Positions 52,601 through 60,873 of a DNA stretch of 64,000 nucleotides are shown piece after piece; position 1 is the stretch's first letter; every line of letters starts with the position of its first letter. This DNA comes from Priapulus caudatus (Eukaryota > Priapulida > Priapulimorpha > Priapulimorphida > Priapulidae). The translations under genes were made by a program, and so were the position numbers. The stretch lies in assembly GCF_000485595.1 (NCBI RefSeq), contig NW_014577333.1, forward strand, positions 263,951 to 327,950, in the 5' to 3' direction. The notes under the pieces are model-generated. The model saw nothing but the letters and a program-made list of their open reading frames with translations. It was not told where the DNA came from and did no database searches.

Positions 52601-54868
52601 AGACACTGAAATGCATAGTGAAATTGCCAAAATCTACCTAATTTGCATAATTGAAAAAAAAAAACCCGTGTGATGTTTTGGGGCCAGTCCTTATTCATTC
52701 ACATACCGAAAATGAGCAAAATCCATTGAACCTGAACTGACTTATGGCCATTTCCATTTTTGCCCAAAAGTGGGCGTGGCTCGAAAGTAGGTCAACTGGC
52801 GTGCCACAAAATAGGTAAGGACGTTCACATCTCTCCCATAGGAGTAACAACTGTATGCAATTTGAAACATGTGGGTCAAACGGTTCTCAAGTAATCGTTG
52901 ACCATAGCCAAACGTTGACGGACGGACGAACGTACGACGGACAACGCCCCATGGCAATAGCCCATCTTGACGATGTCAAGGTGAGCTAAAAATTGTCACA
53001 AGCGTTCGCCTGCTATCTTGAGTTTTTTTAGACTGGAATTTTCTAAAAGTCCCACAAAACAAGTGCACGTAATTACGTGATGCAAATTTTTGTAGATTGG
53101 TAGCTATCTCGAAATGTATACATAGGCAATATAGTGTAGAGACAGGGTACCGGTCTGTGGGATCTTGCGCGAGCGAAAATCTCACGCTAGTTTTGTTGAT
53201 ATATGTAAACAAATCTCCTTCGAAATACAGATCGGAGCACATATTGGTCAAAGAATGATGTGCGAGTGTTCTGTGACATGTTTCAATTGTTTGTCCTACT
53301 TATTATATTCACTGAGTGTTACGTAAGGAGTACCGGTAAGTATCAGAACAGTTGAGAAAATACGAAAACAGTTAGAAAAAACATGAAAAATCCTTGCGTT
53401 GACAAATGAACAATAATACTCTACTGTCTAATTTAATAATATATATTATATATAGTAGACTATTTACACATAATATGTAATTATTATACGTTGTCTGATA
53501 CTCATGTACTCATGTCTTACACATAAATTATTAACATTTTACATACAACACATTACTATCTGAATTTCAGCTTACAGTTACAGGTCGTTGTTTGACGCGT
53601 TGTGCTGCAGCTGAGCCGACAGATTTAAAAGAGTTCCAAGTCTTCTGCAGAGCTTTCTGCTGGTCCGCAGGTGCAGTGGGATTCACCTTGCTCGAATCTA
53701 CTCCAAAATGGTGCTTCGAACATGGCTGTTTTATCAGAGAAATAAGACATTGATTTTAATCATATCAATTCATATTACAGTTTTTGAATGATGTAACAAC
53801 ACAGATGTGAAATGACCCCGGTTACATGGTCAAAGAAAACAACAACAGACCATATGATGGTTATTATATCTTAAATTGTGTATTAATGGATTAGTATTAA
53901 TGGATTGTATTCAATAATTACAAATTCTACTTTCATCATGCACAGAGCACTAAATTTATCTATTCTCTAATTAAAAATGCACTGCAAGGAAGTTTTTGCC
54001 TGGTTTGTGCCCAAATATATAACTAAGGCTGAGGTATACCGGAACGTACCCTGGTACTAAATACTACTATCTAATATGCCGGACCGTACCTCGTCTACTC
54101 CACTAACGAGTCTACGGAGTCTCCTACGCCTACTCCCTAACCCTAACCCTAACCCTAACCATATCAGCTAGATAGTTACCAGGGTACGTTCCGGTATACC
54201 GGACCGCACCCAGGGTACGTTCCGGCAGTACCCTGGGGGACAGAGACCTTATCAGCATAACTAAGCAACAACAACAATAGACTTGGTCAACGATTTCATA
54301 GCACATGAACGTATATAATAGGAAACACACATAGAACTGATACATAAATACTTGAAAATATATATATCATACACTAGTTACTAGTACATAGTAGTTGATT
54401 AAACTATTTTTAAGATGACACACCTGCAAAGCGAGTTCTTCAGGTTCAGCATAAGAAAGAGGCAGCACAGCGATACGGTCGATCCTATATACAGGATGAT
54501 CATCACTCAAGTCACCCACCACAGTCTGCTGCTTGACTATTAGCAACTTTGGTTCACAGTCTATAAAATGTTAATTTGTAACCATAACACAATTCTAGCT
54601 TCATTGAAATAGCAACAGCAAGCAATTGCAGTGCTTATGCAATGGCAACTTTATATTTACTATGGTAGCATTTTTTTAAATGTTTATCATGCCCTATAAC
54701 TTGTATCCAGTGGGCACATGCAATGTCCTTTTTTGTTGGATATATTTTTGGTAGTACCATAAAAAATAGAAATCTAACACATACACCTACCCGGGATTTC
54801 AAATTTGCCAATTAGACCATAGATTCTTCCTAAGCACAGAGGATTCCAAGCATCACACAAGTCATACC
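33810..54868 (-). CDS. INPP5F: INPP5F / Sac2 phosphoinositide phosphatase (16 exons, first exon missing)
   Basis: Sac2 is the SAC-family phosphatase that removes the 4-phosphate of PI4P on endosomes. The sixteen exons listed below join with consistent phases into 1,104 codons plus a stop; vertebrate INPP5F is about 1,130 residues, so only the first 30-40 residues are lacking. The order matches the family: N-terminal SAC part (AWNPLCLGRIYGLIGKFEIP), SRRSRHRAGTRYRRRGVD, NYVETEQ, RGSVPIFWSQPGYKY, the catalytic CX5RT motif (CIDCLDRTNV), GTAALKGD, the hSac2 domain, a low-complexity acidic C-terminal half, and a conserved C-terminal tail (QQHELLERI onward). The missing first exon should lie upstream of 54870, beyond a large repeat block or outside the window. 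Introns were short before repeats enlarged them. Confidence 0.95.
34898..35058 (-). CDS. INPP5F: INPP5F exon 16
   Basis: Codes NLSENSLMRKYSVSKDAASN and GRKFMGYNPMKKRQALG, a basic segment. Phases fit exon 15 and the last exon; similarity to vertebrates is weak here. Confidence 0.82.
35230..36756 (+). repeat. Dispersed repeat R1, copy 2, with CATCC microsatellite
   Basis: Starts with GTTGGTGACCACTTGGCTGA, then ATCTATC and CATCC microsatellites (about 35288-35550), the GTGCCGCGGAGCGACAGCGC block (35575), the half-site clusters (36369-36388 and 36545-36558), (GACG)n, and the terminal hairpin 36731-36749 with CTAA at 36752-36755. It lies in the intron between INPP5F exons 15 and 16. Confidence 0.8.
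36957..37028 (-). tRNA. Degenerate tRNA-Met(CAT)-like sequence
   Basis: On the minus strand: GCTGCCG acceptor side, TA, a perfect 4-bp D stem (GCGT/ACGC), an anticodon loop TTCATAA reading CAT, and a T arm with GGTTCGAATC. The acceptor and anticodon stems have several mismatches, so this is probably a tRNA pseudogene or the head of a tRNA-derived SINE and not a working tRNA. It lies in an INPP5F intron, on the same strand. Confidence 0.5.
37457..37640 (-). CDS. INPP5F: INPP5F exon 15
   Basis: Codes ALEAICETFTGAAALKSMEV and a basic stretch. Less conserved than the exons before it but in phase on both sides. Confidence 0.87.
37773..37894 (-). CDS. INPP5F: INPP5F exon 14
   Basis: Codes CLRINYAHNGESGYFYTFRS and SIRSPEEAA. 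Acceptor TTGCAG, donor GCAGCAG|GTGCGA. Confidence 0.92.
38122..38232 (-). CDS. INPP5F: INPP5F exon 13
   Basis: Codes YIEEMDKISQFHRVALEDML and EIGPESSLF. The consensus donor TG|GTAAGG was chosen over a weaker GTAAAA twelve bases earlier because only it keeps phase with exon 14. Confidence 0.9.
38556..38703 (-). CDS. INPP5F: INPP5F exon 12
   Basis: Codes GGWGLIDCD and DTILLLTNEAFYVA. Donor GTATGT. Confidence 0.93.
38874..39612. mobile_element. Palindromic TIR element in an INPP5F intron
   Basis: Ends CCAGAGTGTACAATGGGAAA and its near-inverse (CGTTGTACGCTCTGG). Long inner arms (38971-39070 and 39355-39450) are inverted copies. No coding capacity and no clear target duplication. Confidence 0.75.
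39613..40480. other. GC-rich intronic block with a hairpin
   Basis: Higher GC than its surroundings, with a 57-base hairpin at 40288-40344 (CCCGCTATAC...GTATAGCGGG). Its right edge (from about 40436) is where the duplicated segment begins. Open frames on both strands here look like GC-rich chance. Confidence 0.5.
40633..40799 (-). CDS. INPP5F: INPP5F exon 11
   Basis: Codes YYLNRFKDAYRQVTIDLMLG, the start of the hSac2 region. Donor GTGAGT, phase continues exactly into exon 12. Confidence 0.95.
41035..41234 (-). CDS. INPP5F: INPP5F exon 10
   Basis: Codes FRKFGLLPPDE, WADNGDVLSHQYAGTAALKG and TRTGERRFAGLMKDGYNSAN. Donor AATAG|GTAAGG. Confidence 0.95.
41742..42026 (-). CDS. INPP5F: INPP5F exon 9 (catalytic SAC exon)
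   Basis: 95 codons, phase 0. Codes VIADAYMHHML, then YVSFDFHEYCRGM and the catalytic RVNCIDCLDRTNVVQ (CX5RT with Cys nucleophile). The acceptor is TGTTACAG|GTGATC; its AG|GT context is the seed of the repeat array next to it. Confidence 0.96.
42027..42215 (-). repeat. Acceptor-derived 70-bp minisatellite, part 1
   Basis: Two to three units directly upstream (in transcript sense) of the true exon 9 acceptor, ending at the N run. Units as in 43880-45270. Confidence 0.9.
42216..42225. other. Assembly gap (10 N)
   Basis: Ten N in the middle of a minisatellite unit; sequence after it jumps back to a copy of 40.43 kb. Confidence 0.99.
42226..43870 (-). pseudogene. Indel-ridden duplicate of INPP5F exons 9-11
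   Basis: Repeats 40426-42026 in the same order, with copies of exon 11 (about 42450-42618), exon 10 (about 42860-43055) and exon 9 (about 43583-43870). Differences are mostly single-base insertions or deletions, including several that break the CIDCLDRTNV region. It begins right after an N run inside the minisatellite. I think it is a gap-filling artefact from an unpolished read; a true partial tandem duplication is the alternative. Confidence 0.8.
43871..45270 (-). repeat. Acceptor-derived 70-bp minisatellite, part 2
   Basis: About 20 units of 70 bp. In transcript sense each unit is 26 bases of intron end (ATTAATA, then TGTGTTACAG) plus 44 bases that copy the start of exon 9 (GTGATGGCAGATGCGTACAT and on). 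Units differ by small substitutions, and some carry indels. Confidence 0.92.
45325..45543 (-). CDS. INPP5F: INPP5F exon 8
   Basis: Codes SFVIIRGSVPIFWSQPGYKY and VVSLVEQTGKEK, 73 codons, phase 0. The following intron holds the 70-bp acceptor-derived minisatellite. Confidence 0.95.
45944..46204 (-). CDS. INPP5F: INPP5F exon 7
   Basis: Codes WIMPIMQGFIQIE, then SRRSRHRAGTRYRRRGVD and NYVETEQ, all SAC-family signature blocks. 87 codons, phase 0. Confidence 0.95.
46318..47693. mobile_element. hAT-like element with perfect 8-bp duplication GTTAGAAC
   Basis: Inverted ends CAGTGTTTG and CAAACACTG are flanked by GTTAGAAC at 46310-46317 and 47694-47701. 1,376 bp. Both ends hold several AGCTGTAGGCCCGC-like subrepeats. 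An 8-bp duplication and CAG...CTG ends are the hAT signature. It begins 11 bases after the exon 6 donor; without it the intron would be about 125 bp. No intact transposase; a short Lys/Glu-rich minus-strand frame (46478-46690) is too small to identify. Confidence 0.9.
47705..47887 (-). CDS. INPP5F: INPP5F exon 6
   Basis: Codes ELLKLFNDSFSFYYS, then LTNTVQRQ and DDRYFWNKHMLQDLL. The intron that follows contains a hAT-like element starting 11 bases in. Confidence 0.93.
48014..48058 (-). CDS. INPP5F: INPP5F exon 5 (45-nt microexon)
   Basis: Fifteen codons, KDAKEKERFERRILE, matching the charged KEKEKLERR-type stretch of the family. Acceptor TTTGCAG, donor GAG|GTACGT. It is separated from exon 4 by 5.5 kb of repeat-filled intron. 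Confidence 0.9.
48301..49410. mobile_element. CAGGGGTAGAAAT-ended element, copy 1
   Basis: CAGGGGTAGAAATGAACTTTT at left and TTAATTTCGCACCCTG at right. GGGAGTC words point inward from both ends. The inverted sister copy is at 60254-60829. No clear target duplication at this copy. Confidence 0.75.
48955..49035. repeat. GCGCATACATCCTAC minisatellite
   Basis: Four to five units of about 18 bases (AGGCGCATACATCCTACG) inside the preceding element. Confidence 0.8.
49463..50757 (+). repeat. Dispersed repeat R1, copy 3
   Basis: Same order as copy 2: GTTGGTGACCGTTTGGTTGA, ATCTATC, CATCC-type microsatellite, GTGCCGCGGAGCGACAGCGC, half-site remnants, GACG run, CATCTGA hairpin remnant and GAGCTAAAA. 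Many single-base losses from about 49800 on. Confidence 0.75.
50800..51480 (+). repeat. Dispersed repeat R1, copy 4 (partial)
   Basis: Starts AAGTGCCGCAGATCGCAGCG and shares with copy 1 a region absent from copies 2 and 3 (reverse of about 1190-1350). It ends after the TTGACCTTTGACCCTGACC half-site run, without the hairpin. Confidence 0.65.
51481..52380. other. Intronic sequence, nothing recognised
   Basis: No exon of INPP5F or other gene seen; ordinary AT-rich intron sequence. Confidence 0.4.
52391..52416. repeat. (TAGG)n microsatellite
   Basis: About six TAGG units. Confidence 0.95.
52430..52988 (+). repeat. Dispersed repeat R2 with internal 300-bp direct repeat
   Basis: Two copies of a unit (about 52440-52605 and 52740-52905) containing AAAGTGGGCGTGGCTC and CTCTCCCATAGGAGTAACAA. 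It ends with (GACG)n, a hairpin (CTTGAC/GTCAAG) and GTGAGCTAAAA. The last part has the same layout as the end of R1 but the rest is unrelated. Confidence 0.75.
53576..53725 (-). CDS. INPP5F: INPP5F exon 4
   Basis: Codes CSKHHFGVDSSKVNPT and a lysine-rich tail, 50 codons, phase 0 on both sides. The donor GTAAGC is preferred over a GTAACT nine bases earlier because it is the better match. Confidence 0.88.
54033..54252. mobile_element. Telomere-repeat element, copy 3
   Basis: Inverted GGTATACCGGAACGTACC-type ends and internal (CCCTAA)4 at about 54136-54159; right end GGGGGACAGAGACCTTA. In the intron between INPP5F exons 3 and 4. Confidence 0.78.
54424..54560 (-). CDS. INPP5F: INPP5F exon 3
   Basis: Codes CEPKLLIVKQQTVVGD, then HPVYRIDRIAVLPLS. 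Acceptor TATAG, donor CAG|GTGTGT. Confidence 0.92.
54791..54868 (-). CDS. INPP5F: INPP5F exon 2
   Basis: Acceptor TTTCAG, donor G then GTAGGT. Codes DAWNPLCLGRIYGLIGKF, the conserved start of the SAC region. Enters with two bases of a split codon, so an upstream coding exon must exist. Confidence 0.9.
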
Positions 54869-55098
54869 CTGAAATGTTTCAAACAACACATACTCACGAT
54901 ACAGATAACGATTTAACAAAAACAAAATGTACTTTTTACAGAAAGAAATTTAACAGTTGTGCATATTACGAATAAAACTATATAGACTAGGTTTCTTGCT
55001 AACAATTTATATTGACCCCTCAAGCGATTTCCATAGTAAAATCAGATTTTAGATAAGAAGTTTACTTTGAAAAAAAAGCAAAATGCATGGCATAATAA

Positions 55099-55174
55099 TA
55101 TCAGGAGTAAGATAATATAGGATATATTATCTTACTCCTATATTACTTACTCCTATATTATCTTACTCCTGATA
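55099..55174. repeat. Tiny hairpin element (TATCAGGAGT ends), copy 3
   Basis: TATCAGGAGTAAGATAATAT and its inverse, with one arm partly tripled. Same ends as 31661 and 32342. Confidence 0.7.
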
Positions 55175-55345
55175 ATATGGCAGTAAATATTATTGGCAAT
55201 TGTTTACTATTATTTTATTATAGGAAGGCCATAAGTGCCTGTTCCTGTTCCAGTATGACCACAGGCACTTGGGTAGTTTCAATAATAAAATGGTAGTAAA
55301 TAAACACAAATTGTTAATGTTCAGGGTTGAGAACAGCAAGAAGGG

Positions 55346-55400
55346 AAACAAGTGCCGCAGAGCGACAGCGCTCACCTGACGGCAGGTGTTCTGATTAAAG
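55346..55400 (+). repeat. R1 start fragment
   Basis: CAAGTGCCGCAGAGCGACAG followed by the GACGGCAGGTGTTCTGAT seen at the start of copy 1, then lost in CT-rich DNA. Confidence 0.75.
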
Positions 55401-55424
55401 CTCAGGGGCAAACGAAATCAAGAG

Positions 55425-55791
55425 CACGCCTCCCATCGCCGCGCTTTCGCTCTCTCCTCCGTTGTCTCTCATTCTTTCTCTTTCGTCCTCTCGCTCTTGC
55501 TATCTCTTCCCTTACGCGCTCTCTCTCTCCCTGCCTCATCTCTCACTCGATCAACACTATTCGCCGTTCTCTCTCTCTCGCTCGATCACACGACTCTTCT
55601 CTCTCTGCTCTCTCTCTCTCTTCTTTCTCTCTCTTCTCTCTCTCGTCTCTCTCTTTCTCCTCTCTCTCATCTCTCTCGTCTTGCTCTCTCTTCCCTTCAC
55701 GCTCCTCTCTCTCCTCTCTCTCTCGCTCGCTCACACTCACTCTCCTCCTTCGTTGTCTCCGTTTTTCTTGTGTCTTTGTCTTTCCTCTCTT

Positions 55792-55833
<42 letters not shown>

Positions 55834-56010
55834 ACTCTTTCACGTGCTCTCTCTCTTGCTCTCTCTCTCTCTCTCTCTTCTTCGCTCTCTATCTCTCTCT
55901 CTCTCTCTCTCGCTTTCCTCTCTCTCGCGCTCTCTCTGCTGCTGCTCCGCTCTCTCTCTTTCCCTCGCTTCTCTCTCTCCTCTCTCTCATATTTCTCTCT
56001 TTCTCGAGGC
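55425..56010. repeat. CT-rich polypyrimidine tract
   Basis: Nearly 600 bases dominated by CTCTCT with sparse purines on this strand. The long Ser/Leu-rich open frames in all plus-strand frames are artefacts of composition. Confidence 0.95.
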
Positions 56011-56210
56011 GCGGTAGCGGTGCGGACAGGCTGTTACAGACTGATAGTGTCTATACACGACGTCTGATTTCTAGTCAGACTGATTGTCTGATGTCTTCTA
56101 ACCCCTAGCAAGACCGTTTCGATGGAGCTAGTCAAGGCGGTAACGTTTTTATATCAACTTCACATCAAATGTTTATACTATAGTATATGTTAATTCTCGG
56201 GTGGTCTCGC

Positions 56211-58492
56211 GGTGTCACGGTCTGAGATTACCCCAGTCTGAAATTACCCTTAGCGCTACTGCGCATCGCCCAGCATGCGCACGAGGGTGCTGGGTGTATA
56301 AGCGCAGTACGCAAAAATTGGTATTGGTTTAACTTGAGACTGCCAACCGTCGCCAGGCAGTCAGCGCTCTTAACGCGCATTTGGTTTTACAAGTGTTGTA
56401 TTAGCCATTTGTTCAAAAAATACCGGACAGAAGCCAGTTTATTATTGCTCTTCAAACACTGGAAGTGACTATAACGGCGGCCGTGTGGCCAGATTCAATA
56501 TGGCTATACGCACGGCCGGCCGTATGACCGACTCAATATGGCTAGGAATGAGGCAAGGGGAGAGGGAGAAGCTTGGTGGCAGCAAGAGGAAGGAGGAGAT
56601 AGGAAGAAGGTGGTTAGAGAAGGAGGAGGGGAGAAGCTGGTGAGAAGGAGGAGGCGAGGAAGGGAGAAGGTGTTGGAGGAGGAGGAGGGGGAAAGCTGGT
56701 GAGAGATGCAGCCGAGGGGAAGAAGATGAGAGGTCGGTGGCAGAAGGAGAGGGCGAGGAACTGCGTGGAGAAGCAGGTAGGACGGAGAAGGGAGAAGGTG
56801 GTGGAGGAGGGGCAAGCAAGCTGGGTGGCGAGGAGGAGGGGAGAAAGCTGGTGGAGAAGGAGGGAGAAGGTGAGGATGGGGGAAAGTGGAGCTGGTGTGA
56901 GTCGAGGAGGGGGAAATATGGAGAGAGCTGGTGGATGAATGGAGGAGGGCGAGAAGGGAGATGAAGTGTGAGGAGGGCGAGAATGCTGAGTGGAGAATAG
57001 GAGGTAAGAAGAGAGAAGGGAGTGGTGGAGAGAGGAGGGGGAGAAGAGAGAAGTGGATAAGGATGGGAGAGAAGGGAGCTGGTGGAGGAGGAGGGAGAGA
57101 ATGGTGAGAAGGTTGTGGAGGGAGATAGCTGGTGGAAAAGGAGGAAGGGGAGAAGAGATGAGAGTTGGTGCGAGAAGGAGGATGGGAGAAAGCTGGTGGA
57201 GGGAGGATGGCGGGTATTTGAAGCTCGCGTGGAGGAAGGAGGAGGGCAGAAGGCAGTGGGATGAAGGAACGCTGGTTGGAGGGCAGGAGGGGAGAGAAGT
57301 CCGCAGAAGCTGGTGGAGAAGGGGCGAGCGGGGAGAAGCTTGGTTCGTAGCATTCCTCCTTCTCCACCACTTCCTCTCTCATCAGTCTTGCTCCCTTCTG
57401 CCCCCCCTTCTCTACCAGCCTTCTCCCTCTCGCTCCTCCTTCACCCTACTCATCACCTCTCCCCTCCTCCTTACTCCTAGCCCTCCATCACCTCTCTCCC
57501 CCTCCTCCTCCTCCTACTCCATCACTCTTCTCCCTCTCCTCCTCCCTCCTCCGTCTCCCTCCTCTCCTCCATCACCTATCTCCGCCTCCATGCGTCCCCC
57601 TACTCCATTCAGCCTTCTCCCTCCTTCCTTCCTCCTCCTACCCTCCTCCATGCATTCTTCTCTCCTCCTCACTACGTCCCCCTTACTCTCCATATTCTCG
57701 TCCTCCATCACTCCTCCTCGCATCAGCCTTCTTCCTTCCTCCTCCTCTTCCTCTCCTCCTCCTCCCTCCTGCCTCTCCTCCATCCCTCCTCATCATCCTC
57801 TCCTCCTCTGCATTACGCTCTATTCGCCTCCTTCCTTCCTGCTTCCCTTCTCCTCTACCTTCCTCTCCTCCCTCTCCTCTCCTTCTCTCTCTCACCTTCT
57901 CCCCTCACCTTCTCCTCCCCTCCCTCCTCCATCACCTTCTCCCCTCATCGTCCCCCCTACTCCATCACCTTCTCCCCTCCTCCTCCTCCTCCTCCCTCCT
58001 CCATCATCTTCTCCCCTCCTCCTCCCCCTACTCCATCACCTTCTCTCCTCCTCCTCCTCCTCCATCACCTTCTTCCCTCCTCCTCCTCCTCCCTCCTCCA
58101 TCACCTTCTCTCCTCCTCCTCCTCCTCCTCCTCCATCACCTTCTCGCCTCCTCCTCCTCCTCCTCCCTTCTCCATCAACCGTCTCTTCTCCTCCTCCTCC
58201 TCCTCCTCCACTTAACCTTCTCTCTCCTCCTCCTCCTCCACTTAACCTTCTCTCTCCTCCTCCTCCTCCACTTAACCTTCTCTCTCCTCCTCCTCCTCAT
58301 CACCTTCTCCCCTCCTCTCCTCCTCCTAACCCTCCTATGGGCAGCCGGCGTTTAAGATAATAATGTGGCGGCGAAGCAAATTCCAGACCGGTCTGAAGAT
58401 TACCCCAGTCTGAATTTACCCACCTATGGGCACACAGCGATATAATTTGCAGGGGTAATTTCAGACTGGGGGTAATCTCAGACCGTGACACC
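56211..58492. mobile_element. 2.3-kb TIR element with a purine/pyrimidine core
   Basis: Inverted ends of about 40 bp (starting GGTGTCACGGTCTGAGATTA) at 56211 and ending 58492. Inside, about 56540-57345 is GGAGAAGG-rich and 57345-58328 is CTCCTCC-rich, so the two halves are roughly complementary. The many long frames (Ser/Pro-rich or Glu/Gly/Arg-rich) follow composition only. It lies upstream of INPP5F exon 2. Confidence 0.8.
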
Positions 58493-58657
58493 GGTCTGAG
58501 ATTACCCCGCAGTCCTGAATTTACCCTCCTACTGCCAGACTAATCTCAGACTGTGGCCGCGCAGTCTCATTATCCAGCGCTACTGCGCATGCGTCACGCA
58601 TGCGCACGAGGTGCTAGGGGTAATTTCAGACTGGGGGTAATCTCAGACCATTGACAC
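58491..58657. mobile_element. Short relative of the preceding element
   Basis: About 167 bp between a second CCGGTCTGAGATTACCCC and GGGGGTAATCTCAGACC pair, with GCGCTACTGCGCATGCGTCA inside, as near the left end of the large element (56252). Abuts the large element directly. Confidence 0.72.
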
Positions 58658-58850
58658 GGCAGCCCATGTTTATACTATCAGTATGTTAACTCGGGTTTCA
58701 CCAGCAGCGGCCAGCGATGGTAGAAAATTATGAAAAATTGCTCTATAAAAAGCTGTTGTCAGCAGACAAGCTACCTGACAGATCTACTTGATCCTCCGTC
58801 GTGGAAATGAAACAAGTACGAACAAACGGAATAGCCCTTATTCAAACACT

Positions 58851-59873
58851 GGGATGGTATCAGGAGCCTTCTCGAAGAAATTCGTTGGATCGTTTATGAA
58901 AGTTGCCACGAATGGCGCGTACGTTGGTAGCTGGAAGCTTCCATCGTACGTAGTATAGTAACAACTATTTGCAAGACAGAATAGGTAAGCACTCGTCCAT
59001 TTACCTACACAAGCCTACAGGCTGAAATAGAGAGCTGCCACCTGTACCTAATTAACGCAGGCAAAAACTACACCATACTATCACCACCACATGCACTTGG
59101 CGAGTGGCCACTGGCAGTGGCATATTAACACACTGACGTACAGAATGCCATAGAAATTATACGATTTAAGGAGCATAAACCTTCTTCAAGCAAATTTAGT
59201 CTGTTTGAAATTTCACTGTGACATTGTAGCTCATACATCCAGGCATGTATAGATTCTACTAGCAAACCCAGCAGTCAAATTCTTTCTAACACAGTAACAG
59301 TTAACAAATCCATGTTTAAATCCCTCCTCTTGAGGGTCAAAAGTTATCAGACACTTACTCTTGCGCACGGTCAGTGGAAAGCACATTTCATGGTCCTTTC
59401 AATAAAGCCATAAAAATGCTAGTCACCGCTGAAACAAAAAAGTTTTCCAATCGCTCCGTCACACCATGTCCTCAGAAAATGTCTAAAATCTGCCCTGTGC
59501 CCCATTGACCTTTGAACGCTGTGACCTCCAATTTCGACACAGTGATGGCTTTTCCTACCATGATGCTATACCCGACTATCACGATCCTTAGGTCGAGCCG
59601 TTTAAGATTTGTGCCGCAATTCTGCATTTCCTCCCTATACCTTAAGTTAAGGAGGGAATGTTCCCCCTTCTTTTACACCTCTTGACCTTTGACCTTTGAC
59701 CCCCAGCTTTGACATCCACAACTCGTTTTCGGATTACCCCCCACGTCCCGACTGTTCGAATCCGTACGTCGAGCCGTTTAGATTTGTGCCCAACTGTTGA
59801 CGGACGCACGGACGCACTGACGCACGCTCATGCGATTCTACAAGCTGCATCTGACTATGTCAGATGAGCTAAA
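58851..59873 (+). repeat. Dispersed repeat R1, copy 5 (5' truncated)
   Basis: Begins within R1 at GGGATGGTATCAGGAGCC and runs to the hairpin (59848-59866) and GAGCTAAA. It has half-site clusters near 59505-59530 and 59683-59702. Confidence 0.8.
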
Positions 59874-60247
59874 AAGAGGAAAAGATAACAAAGGACAAGT
59901 ACGAAGCGGCGTAGCCGCCAAGTGGGGAGGGTGCGGGAGGGGTGACCCCTCACCCAAGGGGGGTCTGGGAATTTTTTTGAGAAAAATGTAACGGCATCTT
60001 TAGGCCATGTGGAGATACATTCTAGCTCAATTTAAGTACTTGCAAAAGCCATACTTTTTATTTTTTTAAATATTTTTATTATTATTTTAGATTTGCACGA
60101 TTCACGCGGCTGTCAAATCGGCGGAATTCCGCCGATCGGCGGAAAATTCTCATCCCTGGATGTTTATGCACTACTCTGTGTCGCCTAATAATTTAACATA
60201 AATGCCATTCCAATGCACCTCTGTAACACACAGGCAGAGTGCATGCA
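59874..60247. other. Unassigned, probably repeat-derived
   Basis: G-rich block with GGGGTGACCCCTCACCC near 59940-59960, then AT-rich DNA with GGCGGAATTCCGCC near 60120. No gene seen. Confidence 0.4.
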
Positions 60248-60253
60248 CAACAC

Positions 60254-60829
60254 CAGGGTGCAAAATTAACGGGAGTCCGGAGTCAAATACTCCCCGATTT
60301 ACTGTCGGACTCCCTGATTTGAAATATGCAGGAGTCCGTGTGACTCCCTGAAAATTCTGCCATACTACAGTGTGCCAACTAGCCTCGCAGAGTTACCATA
60401 TTTTTTCAGCTAATGTCCAAAGAAAATTTGGCAGACGTGCAACCGCATGAATCTTAAAAATAAGCACATGTATGTGTTATTTAATTTAAAATTTTTAATT
60501 TAATATTTTTAATTTTAATTTAATTTAATTTAATTAAATTAAATTAAATTTGTTTAATTTAAATTATAAAAAAATAATGTTTAATTTAAATGTTTAATTT
60601 AAATTATTAAAATATAATAAAATTATGTTTAATTTAAATTTTATTAAATTTAAATTTTTTTTATTAATTAAATTAAATTAAATTAAATTAAATTAAACAT
60701 CTTTAATTTTAAACCTCAGACTGCGGACTCCCTCATTTTGCTGCGGACTCCCTGTTTTTGAGGGTAGGGATGTTTTTGTTGTTTCTGTTTTGTTGGACTC
60801 CCGTGTTCAAAAGTTAATTTCTACCCCTG
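60254..60829. mobile_element. CAGGGGTAGAAAT-ended element, copy 2, 6-bp duplication CAACAC
   Basis: Inverted relative to 48301-49410 and flanked by CAACAC at 60248-60253 and 60830-60835. 576 bp, with a (TTTAA)n-like AT tract at about 60480-60710. No coding capacity. Confidence 0.82.
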
Positions 60830-60873
60830 CAACACTGTTTACAACTCACAGAAATCCGAGAAAGATAGAGTAG

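Noticed and set aside
55352-56108. Three overlapping Ser/Leu-rich frames of about 200 codons
   Set aside because: All come from the CT-rich tract, which has few stop codons in any frame.
56469-58360. Ser/Pro-rich and Glu/Gly/Arg-rich frames up to 435 codons
   Set aside because: Composition artefacts of the GGAGAAGG and CTCCTCC tracts; the same residues appear in several frames.
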